18,774 bases of DNA, from positions 1,437 to 20,210 of the forward strand of contig DLTS01000054.1 in assembly GCA_002501485.1 (NCBI GenBank), given 5' to 3'. The DNA is from Acidimicrobiaceae bacterium UBA7830 (GTDB taxonomy: Bacteria > Actinomycetota > Acidimicrobiia > Acidimicrobiales > Ilumatobacteraceae). How positions within the stretch are numbered: position 1 is the first letter of the stretch; the number at the start of each line of letters is the position of its first letter. The notes under the pieces are model-generated. The model was not told the DNA's origin, did not search any database, and saw nothing but the letters and a program-made list of their open reading frames with translations. Shown one piece after another: positions 1 through 8,828 of this stretch. A program made the position numbers and the translations under genes.

Positions 1-459
1 CACGATCTCGAAGAACACGAAGAACAGGAAAAGATCAAGACTTAGGAACGAACCCATGACGCCAGCCTCGAGTAGCAGCAGCCACGCGAAGTACGGCTTA
101 TCTCGGCGAGGGTCATCGTTGTGAGGGTCAATTCCGGCGATCGCGAGCGGGAACAGAACACCAGTCAGTAACACGAGGAACAGAGAAATTCCGTCGACAC
201 CGAGATGCCACGAAATCCCCCATGACTCGATCCACGGATGCTGGCTTGTGAATTGGAACCCTGATGAGTGACTGTCGAAATGTGCAAATGTCCACAACGA
301 CAGCGCGCCCGTGCCCACCGAGGCAAGTAAGGCCACAAGCTTGGAATACTCAGGCCGACGATTCGACAGCACAGCGATCAGCAAAGCGCCGACGACTGGC
401 ACCACGATCATCATCGAGAGCAGTGGGAATGCCACCTCAGTTGAGGTTGCGGCAACCAT
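1..459 (-). CDS. nuoM: NADH-quinone oxidoreductase subunit M, N-terminal part (cut by window edge)
   Basis: Reading the minus strand from the ATG at 459 gives an open frame of 153 codons that runs off the left edge. NuoM is an antiporter-like proton-pumping subunit in the membrane arm of complex I. Family features visible are a first hydrophobic helix near residues 9-32, the stretch around GVDGISL (residues about 88-94), which NuoM proteins carry before the third helix, and the helix ending LLLEAGVMGSF...FFVFFEIV at the cut. That last segment places the conserved membrane Glu of the antiporter family (FFEIV) just before the edge. Its start shares one base with the nuoL stop (TGATG), so translation is coupled to nuoL. 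About two thirds of the protein, including the Lys-bearing channel helices, lies outside the window. The identity is secure from sequence and from position after nuoL. Confidence 0.93.
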   Translation of the reverse strand, partial: MVAATSTEVAFPLLSMMIVVPVVGALLIAVLSNRRPEYSKLVALLASVGTGALSLWTFAHFDSHSSGFQFTSQHPWIESWGISWHLGVDGISLFLVLLTGVLFPLAIAGIDPHNDDPRRDKPYFAWLLLLEAGVMGSFLSLDLFLFFVFFEIV

Positions 460-2387
460 CACGTCACCCCCCTCAACACCACGAACCACACGAGAATGAG
501 CACAACCCCGATACCGATGACACCGGCATAACTGCGAACATTCCCAGTTTGGATTCGACGAACAGAGCCTGAGGTCGAGCGAACTGCGGTCGCAACTCCA
601 TTCACCGCGCCATCGACGATTTTCGCATCGAACCAGGCGATGGCATCAAACATTTTGCGACCAGGGCCACCCATGAAGGCGGAAACACTGCGGTCGTAGC
701 GCCATCCATCGGCAAGTATCGCTGGCTCGATCGCTCGCAACTTGCGACGGCCATACACGAGCACCCCAAGCGCAATACCAACGACTGCACAGCCGATAGC
801 GAGCAGGGCAAGCCACACTTTGGCGTCGTAGGCCGATGTCCCAGAAATCACTGCCTCGCCTGGTGCCACAACCGGGTGTAACCAGTCTTCTAAGCGATGG
901 CGGAGACCCTTGGGAATAATTCCGAATGACGGCAACTGAATAATTCCACCAAAGACCGACAGCACTGAGAGCACGACGAGTGGGAACAGCATGATGGGTG
1001 GAGACTCGTGCGGTTTGAAATCACCGTGCGCACCGTTGTCCTCAGCTTGGCTTTCCCATTTGGCTTCACCGAAGAAGACCATGATCACCTGTCGGGTCAT
1101 GTAGTACGCGGTGAGGATGGCTGTCACCAAGCCAATGACGTAGAGCACTGGACTTCTCGCCAGGGTAAACAGCAAGATTTCATCTTTCGACCAGAAACCA
1201 GCAAATGGGGGGACACCAGCAATTGCGAGCCATCCGATGATGAATGTGCCGGCCGTAATCGGCATCACTTTGCGCAAGGCTCCCATCCTTCGCATGTCCT
1301 GCTCGTGGTGCATACCATGAATCACCGACCCTGAGCCAAGGAACATCAATGCTTTGAAGAAGGCATGGGTCACCATGTGGAAGATCGCTGCAACGAATGC
1401 GCCGGTACCCACTGCGAGGAACATGTACCCCAACTGCGACACTGTTGAATACGCAAGCACCTTTTTGATGTCTGACTGCGCTACTGCAATCGTTGCAGCA
1501 AACAGCGCGGTCAAGGCACCAACCCACGCAACAATTGTCGGAGCCCAATCGGCAGCGGCGGCGAGCATCGGGTTCATGCGGGTCATCAAGAAGACACCTG
1601 CGGTGACCATCGTTGCCGCGTGGATCAGGGCCGACACCGGCGTTGGGCCTTCCATTGCATCAGGCAGCCACAGATAGAGAGGGAACTGGGCCGATTTACC
1701 GACCGCGCCGACGAAGAGGAGAAGTGCAATTCCCGTCGCAGTAGATGATGCGAGCGATCCTGATTCTGCGGCCGAATTCAGAGCCCCGTAGCTAACCGAA
1801 CCAACGGCCTGGAAGCCAAGGAACATCGCCAACATGACACCCCAGTCACCGATGCGGTTGGTGACGAATGCTTTCTTGCCGGCGGTTGAGGCCGAGTCGC
1901 GAGTATGCCAGAACGAAATCAGGAAGTAGGAGCACGCTCCGACTCCTTCCCAACCGAGGAAGGTGACGAGCAGATTCTCGCCTAGCACCAACATAAGCAT
2001 CGACAGAACAAACAGGTTCAAATACAGGAAGAACTTGGAGAACTTTGGGTCACCGTGCATGTACCCGATCGCAAACAGGTGAATGAGGAAACCGATGCCG
2101 GTAACAAACAGTGCCATCGTCACCGAGAGAGGGTCGGCAAGAAGTGCCATATCGATCTGCAGTGATGAAACCGGCACCCATTGGAAGAGGGTGACCACGT
2201 GAGAGCGGTGATGTTCGTCAATTGACAGCAGATCAAAGAACACCCCGACGGTCACCACAAATGACGCAAAGACTGCTGCCGCTGCAACGAAACCGGCGGC
2301 GGGCTCACCGAGGCGGCGGCCAAACAACAGAATGAACAAAAATCCGAGCAGCGGAAATGCAGGTATTAACCACACGACCTCAAGCAT
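459..2387 (-). CDS. nuoL: NADH-quinone oxidoreductase subunit L
   Basis: The protein has 642 residues, close to the usual 610-650 for NuoL, the distal antiporter-like subunit of complex I with the long lateral helix. It is hydrophobic throughout. Diagnostic segments are GWEGVGACSYFLI around residues 145-157, with Glu147 at the position of the essential TM5 Glu, Lys231 in the VGKSAQFPLYLW stretch, and AMEGPTPVSALIHAATMV at 245-261 with His256. These charged residues form the proton path in the family. The C-terminal 150 residues contain the expected lateral and anchor helices, ending in a hydrophobic segment. The start ATG lies two bases after the nuoK stop, with an AAAGG-type ribosome site about six bases upstream. 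Its stop overlaps the nuoM start by one base. No insertion or frameshift is seen. Confidence 0.97.
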   Translation of the reverse strand: MLEVVWLIPAFPLLGFLFILLFGRRLGEPAAGFVAAAAVFASFVVTVGVFFDLLSIDEHHRSHVVTLFQWVPVSSLQIDMALLADPLSVTMALFVTGIGFLIHLFAIGYMHGDPKFSKFFLYLNLFVLSMLMLVLGENLLVTFLGWEGVGACSYFLISFWHTRDSASTAGKKAFVTNRIGDWGVMLAMFLGFQAVGSVSYGALNSAAESGSLASSTATGIALLLFVGAVGKSAQFPLYLWLPDAMEGPTPVSALIHAATMVTAGVFLMTRMNPMLAAAADWAPTIVAWVGALTALFAATIAVAQSDIKKVLAYSTVSQLGYMFLAVGTGAFVAAIFHMVTHAFFKALMFLGSGSVIHGMHHEQDMRRMGALRKVMPITAGTFIIGWLAIAGVPPFAGFWSKDEILLFTLARSPVLYVIGLVTAILTAYYMTRQVIMVFFGEAKWESQAEDNGAHGDFKPHESPPIMLFPLVVLSVLSVFGGIIQLPSFGIIPKGLRHRLEDWLHPVVAPGEAVISGTSAYDAKVWLALLAIGCAVVGIALGVLVYGRRKLRAIEPAILADGWRYDRSVSAFMGGPGRKMFDAIAWFDAKIVDGAVNGVATAVRSTSGSVRRIQTGNVRSYAGVIGIGVVLILVWFVVLRGVT

Positions 2388-2389
2388 GT

Positions 2390-2695
2390 TCAGCCTTTCA
2401 ACTCCGCAAGATCGTCGATTGTGGTTCCGGGGCGACGACGAAGAATGGCAATGATGATGCCAAGCCCAACGACGACTTCAGCGGCTGCCACCACCATCAC
2501 GAAGAACACGGCGGTCTGACCTGAGATATCGGTGAACGCCTGGGCGAAGGCAACGAATGAAAGGTTCACTGCGTTCAACATCAGTTCGATGCACATGAAC
2601 ATGACAAGCGGGTTGCGGCGAATCATGAGCCCGACAACGCCGACGCCAAAGAGCATTGCGGCGAGTACGAGGTACCACGTGGTTGTCGGAGTCAC
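2390..2695 (-). CDS. nuoK: NADH-quinone oxidoreductase subunit K
   Basis: The protein has 101 residues, the normal length for NuoK, a three-helix membrane subunit on the proton path of complex I. The two conserved membrane glutamates are present: Glu37 in VMFMCIELMLNAVNLSF and Glu73 in MVVAAAEVVVGLGI, matching Glu36 and Glu72 of the E. coli subunit. The start used is GTG at 2695, which gives a four-base GTGA overlap with the nuoJ stop. This is consistent with the other coupled junctions here. The next in-frame Met (residue 14) would remove most of the first helix and is less likely. The C-terminus is a short polar tail after IIAILRRRPG, typical of the family. Confidence 0.96.
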   Translation of the reverse strand: MTPTTTWYLVLAAMLFGVGVVGLMIRRNPLVMFMCIELMLNAVNLSFVAFAQAFTDISGQTAVFFVMVVAAAEVVVGLGIIIAILRRRPGTTIDDLAELKG

Positions 2696-3213
2696 TTACT
2701 CGCTCCCCCCCGCTGGCGGCGGGTGAGTACCACTGTTCCGACGACCGCAACAATCAGCAACACTGATGTCAACTCGAACGCAAACACATTGTCGCTAAAC
2801 AAACTACGAGCCAACTCACGAATGTTGTCATCTCCTGGAACACCCGACTTGAGCTGTTCACCAAGGGTCGATCGACCGCGAACCACAGCCGCTATGACGA
2901 GGCCACTGATCGCAACACCAACGATGACTGCTAGCGGACGTTGAATCTGGAATGGCTCGACGCTGAGATCTTCTGCGCGGTCAACGCCGAGCAACATGAT
3001 GACGAACAAAAACAACACGACGATTGCGCCTGCGTACACAATGACTTGCACCGCCGCAAGAAAATGAGCTTCCATCGACACGAAGTGAACTGCGATTCCA
3101 AACAGCGTCAACACCAGGCCGAGTGCTGCATGCACCGGGTTGTTGTACGCGATAACGCCGATTGCCCCTGCCAGCACCATCACCGAAGCAAGGACAAACA
3201 CGAGGAGTTCCAT
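2692..3213 (-). CDS. nuoJ: NADH-quinone oxidoreductase subunit J
   Basis: This is a 173-residue membrane protein with five predicted helices, the usual form of NuoJ, which sits beside NuoA and NuoK in the membrane arm of complex I. The best family mark is the third-helix segment IVYAGAIVVLFLFVIMLL (residues 58-75), which includes the region where a pi-bulge forms in known structures. The HAALGLVLTLFGIAVHFVSM segment before it is also typical. The C-terminal helix (FELTSVLLIVAVVGTVVLT) is followed by a short basic tail. The ATG shares one base with the nuoI stop (TAATG), and the stop overlaps the GTG of nuoK. Length, order and motifs agree, and no oddity is seen. Confidence 0.95.
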   Translation of the reverse strand: MELLVFVLASVMVLAGAIGVIAYNNPVHAALGLVLTLFGIAVHFVSMEAHFLAAVQVIVYAGAIVVLFLFVIMLLGVDRAEDLSVEPFQIQRPLAVIVGVAISGLVIAAVVRGRSTLGEQLKSGVPGDDNIRELARSLFSDNVFAFELTSVLLIVAVVGTVVLTRRQRGGASK

Positions 3214-3872
3214 TAGTTATCGCGCTCCGCCTGTTGCGGTTCAGGGGCGCGTGTTCCGAAGCCAAGTTCGTCACTCCACCCGACAACGCCCTCGAAATCG
3301 GCATCTCCGGCTGGCGACGTTGCCCGCATCCACCCCGAGGTCAGCAACTCTTCACCGTCGCGCCAATCCTCCCATGGGAGTTGCTGCGGACGGCCTTCGT
3401 CATCGACGAGCAACTCCGATTTTGTGTAGATGGCATCGCTGCGATTCGTGAACGAAAACTCGAACAGTTTTGATTCGGTGATGGCTTCGGTCGGACAGGC
3501 TTCGACACACAGATCGCAGTGGATGCAGCGCAGGTAATTGATTTCGTAGATGAAACCAAAGCGTTCCCCCGGTGAGGTTGGGTTTTCGACATCGTTGTCA
3601 GCACCACGCACGTAAATGCATTTCGCCGGGCACACTCCCGCACACAGTTCGCATCCAATGCATTTTTCCATGCCATCGGCATAGCGATTGAGCACATGGC
3701 GCCCATGGAGTCGCTCTGGCTTCGGTGCCTTCTGATCGTCGTCTGCCTCAGGATTGTGATCATCACCCTTGCGGCGGGCGGTTCGTCCGCCCGAGTAGTT
3801 CGTCGTCACCCGCTTGCCGCCGAAGAGGCGATGCTGACGGATGGTGACGCCAAATCCTTCGAAGTAACCCAT
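3213..3872 (-). CDS. nuoI: NADH-quinone oxidoreductase subunit I (2x[4Fe-4S])
   Basis: The protein has 219 residues. NuoI carries clusters N6a and N6b, which pass electrons from the NuoG chain to NuoB in the peripheral arm of complex I. Two CxxCxxCxxxC motifs are complete: Cys71, 74, 77, 81 and Cys116, 119, 122, 126. The HGRHVLNRYADGMEKCIGCELC stretch (split by these positions) is typical of actinobacterial NuoI. Between residues about 30 and 55 there is a polar, Asp/Lys-rich insert, where many relatives have a shorter YPEEK-type linker. The C-terminal tail of about 70 residues after the second motif is acidic and rich in Trp. The start codon shares one base with the nuoH stop (TAATG). This is a different gene from the ferredoxin at 16752-17165. 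Confidence 0.96.
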   Translation of the reverse strand: MGYFEGFGVTIRQHRLFGGKRVTTNYSGGRTARRKGDDHNPEADDDQKAPKPERLHGRHVLNRYADGMEKCIGCELCAGVCPAKCIYVRGADNDVENPTSPGERFGFIYEINYLRCIHCDLCVEACPTEAITESKLFEFSFTNRSDAIYTKSELLVDDEGRPQQLPWEDWRDGEELLTSGWMRATSPAGDADFEGVVGWSDELGFGTRAPEPQQAERDN

Positions 3873-5113
3873 TAGTACGCCGCTCCTTCTGCCTCACGGT
3901 TTCGACGCGCGACGTTCAACGCTGCCTGGAACAACATGTACGCCAACGCAATGCCGATAAGACACCCAGCAACAACGAGCGAATACCTCAGGCCACTGAC
4001 GTCACTATCTCGAGCAACTTGTAAAGCGGCAAGAAGAATGAACCACCCGAGTGAAATCGGAATGAGCACTTTCCAGCCGAGGTTCATCAGTTGGTCGTAC
4101 CGCAGGCGTGGAAGCGTCGCACGAAACCAGACATACATATAAAGAAAGGCAAAGACTTTGAGGAGCAGCCATGCGGTTCCACCAAATGGACCAAGCACCG
4201 CAAAGATGTCGGTTCCACCGAGGTACAACGGCTGCGGGCCACCGAGGAACAGGGTGACCAGCAGAGCGCTCATCGAAATGACGTTCATGAATTCTGCGAG
4301 GAAGAATAATGCGAAGCGAATCGATGAGTACTCGGTGTGGAACCCTCCAACAAGTTCCTGCTCAGCCTCGACCAAGTCAAACGGAGGGCGGTTGAGTTCT
4401 GCGGTCATCGCAATGAGGAAGACCACAAACGGGACAATTCCTGTCGACAACAGGTGCCAATTCGTGATCGAGCTCTGTGCCGAAACGATTCCTGAAGTTG
4501 ACAGTGTCCCAGCGGTCATCAGCACTGCGGCGAGGCTCAGCCCGAGCGCTGCTTCATACGAAATCATCTGCGCTGATGCGCGCACCGAACCGAGAAGCGG
4601 GTACTTCGATCCGCTCGACCATCCAGCGAGCATGACGCCGTAGACCGCGATCGATGACATCGCCAGAACGAGCAGCACCCCGATTGGAGGATCTGCGAGT
4701 TGCACCCGAGTGACCTCGCCGAACCAGGTGACCGTTCCGTCGTGACCGTTGGTGAAATCGCCTCCGAGAGGGATAACGGCCCACACCAAAAAAGCGGGCA
4801 CAAATGCGAGGAAGGGGGCAATGCGGAACACGAACGGATCAGCCTTCTCTGGAATGAGGTCTTCCTTGAAAAACAACTTGGTTCCATCGGCGAGGGTTTG
4901 TAGCAACCCGAATGGTCCCGCTTTGTTTGGACCAACGCGGTTTTGCATGCCGGCGACAATCTTGCGTTCGAACCACACCATAAACATGGTTCCGACAAGG
5001 CCAATCACAAAAACGACAAGCACTTTCAGGCCGACAACTGCAAGTGGCTGCCACCAGAACGATTCGGCTTCAAGAACTGGATCAGCAGCTGGAATGCGAT
5101 TCAAGGTAATCAT
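3872..5113 (-). CDS. nuoH: NADH-quinone oxidoreductase subunit H
   Basis: The protein has 413 residues and eight or nine hydrophobic helices. NuoH joins the membrane arm to the peripheral arm and forms the quinone entry chamber. Conserved elements include FERKIVAGMQNRVGPNKAGP (residues 48-67), LLQTLADGTKLFFKED (70-85) and AELNRPPFDLVEAEQELVGG (238-257), the acidic loop that lines the chamber. The ERK-NRVGP stretch is near the start of the first cytosolic loop as in the family. The gene begins four bases inside the nuoG end (ATGA overlap 5110-5113) and ends by sharing a base with nuoI. The N-terminus (MITLNRIPAADPVLEAESFWW) is slightly longer than in E. coli, as is usual in actinobacteria. Confidence 0.97.
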   Translation of the reverse strand: MITLNRIPAADPVLEAESFWWQPLAVVGLKVLVVFVIGLVGTMFMVWFERKIVAGMQNRVGPNKAGPFGLLQTLADGTKLFFKEDLIPEKADPFVFRIAPFLAFVPAFLVWAVIPLGGDFTNGHDGTVTWFGEVTRVQLADPPIGVLLVLAMSSIAVYGVMLAGWSSGSKYPLLGSVRASAQMISYEAALGLSLAAVLMTAGTLSTSGIVSAQSSITNWHLLSTGIVPFVVFLIAMTAELNRPPFDLVEAEQELVGGFHTEYSSIRFALFFLAEFMNVISMSALLVTLFLGGPQPLYLGGTDIFAVLGPFGGTAWLLLKVFAFLYMYVWFRATLPRLRYDQLMNLGWKVLIPISLGWFILLAALQVARDSDVSGLRYSLVVAGCLIGIALAYMLFQAALNVARRNREAEGAAY

Positions 5114-7425
5114 GGCACTCGCTCAATTCGAACGCGGCTCACCGGAGCAGACGACGAGATGAGGGAACGTACGTCTCCAAATCCACTCTCGCGACCGGGC
5201 TGGGCGAATGCTGCCCACACCGTGTTGCGATCGAGGCGATCATCAGGACACACAGGGAGTTCTGCTGATCCGCGCTCTGAGACGATCCGGATCATTTCAC
5301 CAGAATCGATTCCGAATTGTTCAAGCACCGCTGGGTTCACTGCAACAGCTCGGCCATTCGCAAGGCCAGCAAGGGAGGGCGACGATGCCGTGGCGACACC
5401 ACCGTCGTACATCACCCGAGAAACGATGAGGTCGATGTCGTAGCCACCCTTGGGCGCCACACTGACCTCTTGTGCTGAGGCTTGGAAAGGAACGCGCCAG
5501 ACCGAACCCACACCTGCACCAACGGACATCAGCTGCTCAGAAATGCCCTCGACTGAACTCGCGCCAAGGTCGTGTCCGAGGCGGTCGGCAAGTTCAACGG
5601 CGATCATCCAATCGGGACGAGCGACGCCGGGGGTGTTGACCTTTTTCGCAACAGGTAGGACACGTCCTTCCAGATTCGTCGTCGATCCGGTCTTTTCCGA
5701 CATGACGGCCGCCGGAAGAACGACGTCAGCATCGGCTGTTGAGGCATTCATGTGGCCGGTGATCGAAACAACCCGACCTGCCCCGTTCAATGCTGCGGTT
5801 GCGAGGTCCCGATCAGGGAAATCGGCGAGCGGATCGCTGCCGAGTAGCACGAGTACTTCGATCTGTCCGTTCGCTGCTGCGGTCAACGTCGATGTCGTGT
5901 CAAATGCTTCAGATGTTGGACCAAGGCCAGCCTGAAGTGCACCGACGACGTTGCCTCGACGCAACGCTGGGAGCACCGTCGCACCGTCGACTGCGGTCAT
6001 CAACTTTTGGAGCGCTGCGAATTCAACGTCGGCCGATGTTGCTAGGTTTCCTCGCCCCGCAACCACGACAACTGGGCCAGATGAAAGTTGGGCTTGCACG
6101 TCGGCGTCCTCAAGTGTTGCCGAAATGACCGAACCTGCGTCGCCCGCGCCGTGGCGGATGGAACGCCATGCATGGCGGGTGAGGCCACTACCGGTGGCGG
6201 TGAATTCGATGATCCGAGTCGAACCATTGACGACCGCGTCGCGAAGACGCAGGTACAGCACCGGTAATTCCTCTTTGAGGTCTGGGGCCAAGAGCACCAC
6301 AGTTGCAGCGGAGGCCACGTCACGAATCGTGGCTCTGGGCATACCAAGAAGAGCAGCAGGCAAACCATCACCGATTTGCGGGTCATGACGTTCAATACCG
6401 AGGGCGGTGCACAACCGCGCCCACGCCCATGCGTCTTCGTTGGTGCCTCGGGCGCCACCGATCAAGCCGACTGAGGGTGCCCCGGCCGATGCCAGGGACT
6501 CGTTCAACAACTCGGTGGTAATCGACATCGCAGCGTTCCACGATGTTGCTTGATGTCCGTCAGCAGTTTTGATGAGAGGTTCGGTCACGCGCCCCTCAGC
6601 GTGAATCGATTCGAAGTTGAAACGACCGCGATCGCAGAGCCAGCCCCAGTTCACGTCATCGTTGTCGATGCCCTGGTAGCGAAGCACACGATCACGGCTG
6701 GAGTGCACGGAAATTTCGCAACCGACCGAACACGACGTACATGTGCTGTTCGCCTGTTCGATGTCCCACGGCCGTGCTTTGAAGCGGTAAGGCTTCGCAG
6801 TGAGGGCACCGACCGGGCAGATCTGCGCTGTGTTGCCCGAAAAGTGAGATGAGAATGGTTCGTCGGGATACGTCATCACCTGGGTCGCATTACCGCGCTC
6901 AACAAAATGAATCAGCGGGTCGCCGGCGACTTCATCTGCGAATCGTGTACAGCGATCACAGAGCACACACCGTTCACGGTCGAGCATGATGAGCGACGAG
7001 ATATCGATTGGCTTCTCGTAGTGACGCTTTTCTTCGATGTATCGACTCTCGCCAGGACCATGGCTGAAGGCCTGATCTTGCAGAGGGCATTCGCCACCTT
7101 TGTCGCACACCGGGCAATCGAGCGGATGGTTTGCAAGCAGCAACTCGAGGATCCCCTCCTGTGCCTGCTTCGTTGTGTCTGATTCGGTGTCGACTGTCAT
7201 GCCCGGTGATACCGGAACCATGCACGAGGGCTGCAACATCGGGCCGCGACCGGTGTCTATTTCGACGAGGCACTGCCGACACATGCCGACCGATGACATC
7301 CGAGGGTGGTAGCAGAACCGGGGGATGAACTCGCCCGCACGTTCGGCAGCCGCAATCACCATCTCACCTGGCTCGGCCGAGATGGTCTTACCATTTACGG
7401 TGATTTCGACGGACTGCTCACTCAT
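5110..7425 (-). CDS. nuoG: NADH-quinone oxidoreductase subunit G, with N7-type cluster motif
   Basis: The protein has 771 residues. NuoG carries several Fe-S clusters of the peripheral arm of complex I. Visible ligands in order are a [2Fe-2S] set (Cys38, 49, 52, 68), the His-Cys3 [4Fe-4S] set (His100, Cys104, 107, 113), a [4Fe-4S] set (Cys153, 156, 159, 203), and a fourth set Cys229, 232, 236 and 264, which matches the N7 cluster found in E. coli and Thermus NuoG but absent from many others. Residues from about 280 form a molybdopterin-oxidoreductase-like domain that is thought to be inactive in complex I. From about 645 to the end there is a small molydopterin dinucleotide-binding-like domain (NPAVLEQFGIDSGEMIRI). 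Both ends overlap neighbours by four bases: nuoF stop with its start, nuoH start with its stop. Confidence 0.96.
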   Translation of the reverse strand: MSEQSVEITVNGKTISAEPGEMVIAAAERAGEFIPRFCYHPRMSSVGMCRQCLVEIDTGRGPMLQPSCMVPVSPGMTVDTESDTTKQAQEGILELLLANHPLDCPVCDKGGECPLQDQAFSHGPGESRYIEEKRHYEKPIDISSLIMLDRERCVLCDRCTRFADEVAGDPLIHFVERGNATQVMTYPDEPFSSHFSGNTAQICPVGALTAKPYRFKARPWDIEQANSTCTSCSVGCEISVHSSRDRVLRYQGIDNDDVNWGWLCDRGRFNFESIHAEGRVTEPLIKTADGHQATSWNAAMSITTELLNESLASAGAPSVGLIGGARGTNEDAWAWARLCTALGIERHDPQIGDGLPAALLGMPRATIRDVASAATVVLLAPDLKEELPVLYLRLRDAVVNGSTRIIEFTATGSGLTRHAWRSIRHGAGDAGSVISATLEDADVQAQLSSGPVVVVAGRGNLATSADVEFAALQKLMTAVDGATVLPALRRGNVVGALQAGLGPTSEAFDTTSTLTAAANGQIEVLVLLGSDPLADFPDRDLATAALNGAGRVVSITGHMNASTADADVVLPAAVMSEKTGSTTNLEGRVLPVAKKVNTPGVARPDWMIAVELADRLGHDLGASSVEGISEQLMSVGAGVGSVWRVPFQASAQEVSVAPKGGYDIDLIVSRVMYDGGVATASSPSLAGLANGRAVAVNPAVLEQFGIDSGEMIRIVSERGSAELPVCPDDRLDRNTVWAAFAQPGRESGFGDVRSLISSSAPVSRVRIERVP

Positions 7426-8828
7426 GACCCAGCTCCAACCACAGTGACCGGAATACGAGACCGTGATCGAGACGATGCGACCCGTGCTTCAAATTCTGAT
7501 CGGAAAAGTGTCAACGCCGAGTGCGCAGGCACGTACGCCGATGGCCCCACGAAGCAAATCGTTGTCATTTTGTACGGGAACGGGGTTGCTTCAAGTTGAA
7601 GGTCGGCACTTGCTGCGTGAGGCATATCACCTGGGCAAATCGACCCACCTACTTCGAGGAGAAGGTCGAGGTCGTCGGTCGTTCCGGTGCCTTCAACGAC
7701 TCGTTCGAGAATGCGCATCAGCCATGTTCCACCCTCACGACAGGGAACGCATTTGCCGCAGGACTCGTGCGCGTAGAACTTCGTCAACGTCAGTGCTGCT
7801 GCGGGAATGTCGGTGGTGGAATCCATCACCATGATCGCGCCCGAACCGAGCATTGAGCCGGCTGCCCCGACGAGACGGCCTTCGAAGGGGAGATCGAGTT
7901 GATCGGGCAGGAACCATGGTGCCGAACCGCCACCCGGCACGAACGCTTTTAGGTCGTTGTCGTCACGGATACCCTGACAGAACTCTTCACCGTAAAGAAG
8001 GTCTCGGAACGTCGTCGTTCCGTTGATTATCTCATACACGCCGGGGCGACGAACATGGCCTGACACCGCCACCATGCGGGTGCCCGGTGACGACTCGGTT
8101 CCGATCGAGGTGTACTCAGCTGCACCATTCGTGGCAATAAATGGAAGGTTCGACAATGTCTCGACATTGTTCACGATGGTTGGCTGGCCATAGAGGCCGA
8201 TCGCCGCCGGGAAGTACGGCGGCTTGAGTCGAGGCATTCCACGGTTGCCTTCAAGTGACTCGATCAGGGCGGTCTCTTCGCCAACCACGTATGCTCCCGC
8301 TCCCCAGTGCAGCACAACGTCGATGCTGAACGATGATCCGAGGATGTTTTTCCCTATGAAGCCAGTTGCGTACGCTTCGTTCAACGCTTGGGCGACACGC
8401 TCTTGAGCGAGTGCCATTTCACCTCTGATGTACAGAAAGCAGCGGGAAAGACCAGCTGCGTAGCACGCAATGAGACAGCCTTCGATGAGTTGGTGCGGGT
8501 CGCGCTCCATCAGGAGACGGTCTTTGTAGGTTCCCGGTTCTGATTCGTCACCGTTCACCACGAGGTATCGAGGGAACACTCCGTCGGGTGTGAGACCCCA
8601 CTTCACGCCTGCAGGGAACCCTGCTCCACCGCGCCCGAGAAGAGTCGATGAGCGAACTTCTTCATGCATGTCGTGCGGGCTTCGAGCCAACGCCGAGCGA
8701 AGGCCTTCGTACCCACCGGTGGCAAGGTAACGCTCGAGGGTGTGAGAGTCTTCGTACTGAAATCGTGAGGTGACGATTTTTGGTCTACCACCGTCGATAA
8801 ATCCTGGTGCCCAAGGGAATGACGTCAT
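7422..8828 (-). CDS. nuoF: NADH-quinone oxidoreductase subunit F (NADH/FMN site)
   Basis: The protein has 468 residues from the ATG at 8828, chosen because it gives an ATGA overlap with the nuoE stop; the upstream in-frame Met at 8861 lies inside nuoE. NuoF oxidises NADH with FMN and starts the Fe-S chain. GRGGAGFPAGVKWG (65-78) is the glycine-rich nucleotide-binding loop, and GEETALIESLEGNRGMPR (183-200) with GQPTIVNNVETL (214-225) forms the FMN region. The N3 cluster motif ESCGKCVPCREG supplies Cys357, 360 and 363. The fourth ligand is ambiguous: Cys398 (GGSICPGD) or the Cys of TTICFVGPSA about 30 residues later. The second aligns without gaps with the usual CALGDGAA segment, so the region around 395-425 looks like an insertion relative to E. 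coli or Mycobacterium NuoF. Confidence 0.96.
   Translation of the reverse strand: MTSFPWAPGFIDGGRPKIVTSRFQYEDSHTLERYLATGGYEGLRSALARSPHDMHEEVRSSTLLGRGGAGFPAGVKWGLTPDGVFPRYLVVNGDESEPGTYKDRLLMERDPHQLIEGCLIACYAAGLSRCFLYIRGEMALAQERVAQALNEAYATGFIGKNILGSSFSIDVVLHWGAGAYVVGEETALIESLEGNRGMPRLKPPYFPAAIGLYGQPTIVNNVETLSNLPFIATNGAAEYTSIGTESSPGTRMVAVSGHVRRPGVYEIINGTTTFRDLLYGEEFCQGIRDDNDLKAFVPGGGSAPWFLPDQLDLPFEGRLVGAAGSMLGSGAIMVMDSTTDIPAAALTLTKFYAHESCGKCVPCREGGTWLMRILERVVEGTGTTDDLDLLLEVGGSICPGDMPHAASADLQLEATPFPYKMTTICFVGPSAYVPAHSALTLFRSEFEARVASSRSRSRIPVTVVGAGS

Noticed and set aside
4749..5162. Long plus-strand open frames opposite nuoH, nuoG, nuoL and nuoF (for example the 137-codon frame here, and 5450-5935, 14744-15451)
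   Set aside because: They lie fully antisense to strongly conserved complex I or bc genes, have low-complexity composition rich in Arg, Pro, Ser and Thr, and show no family motif. They are reverse-strand shadows.
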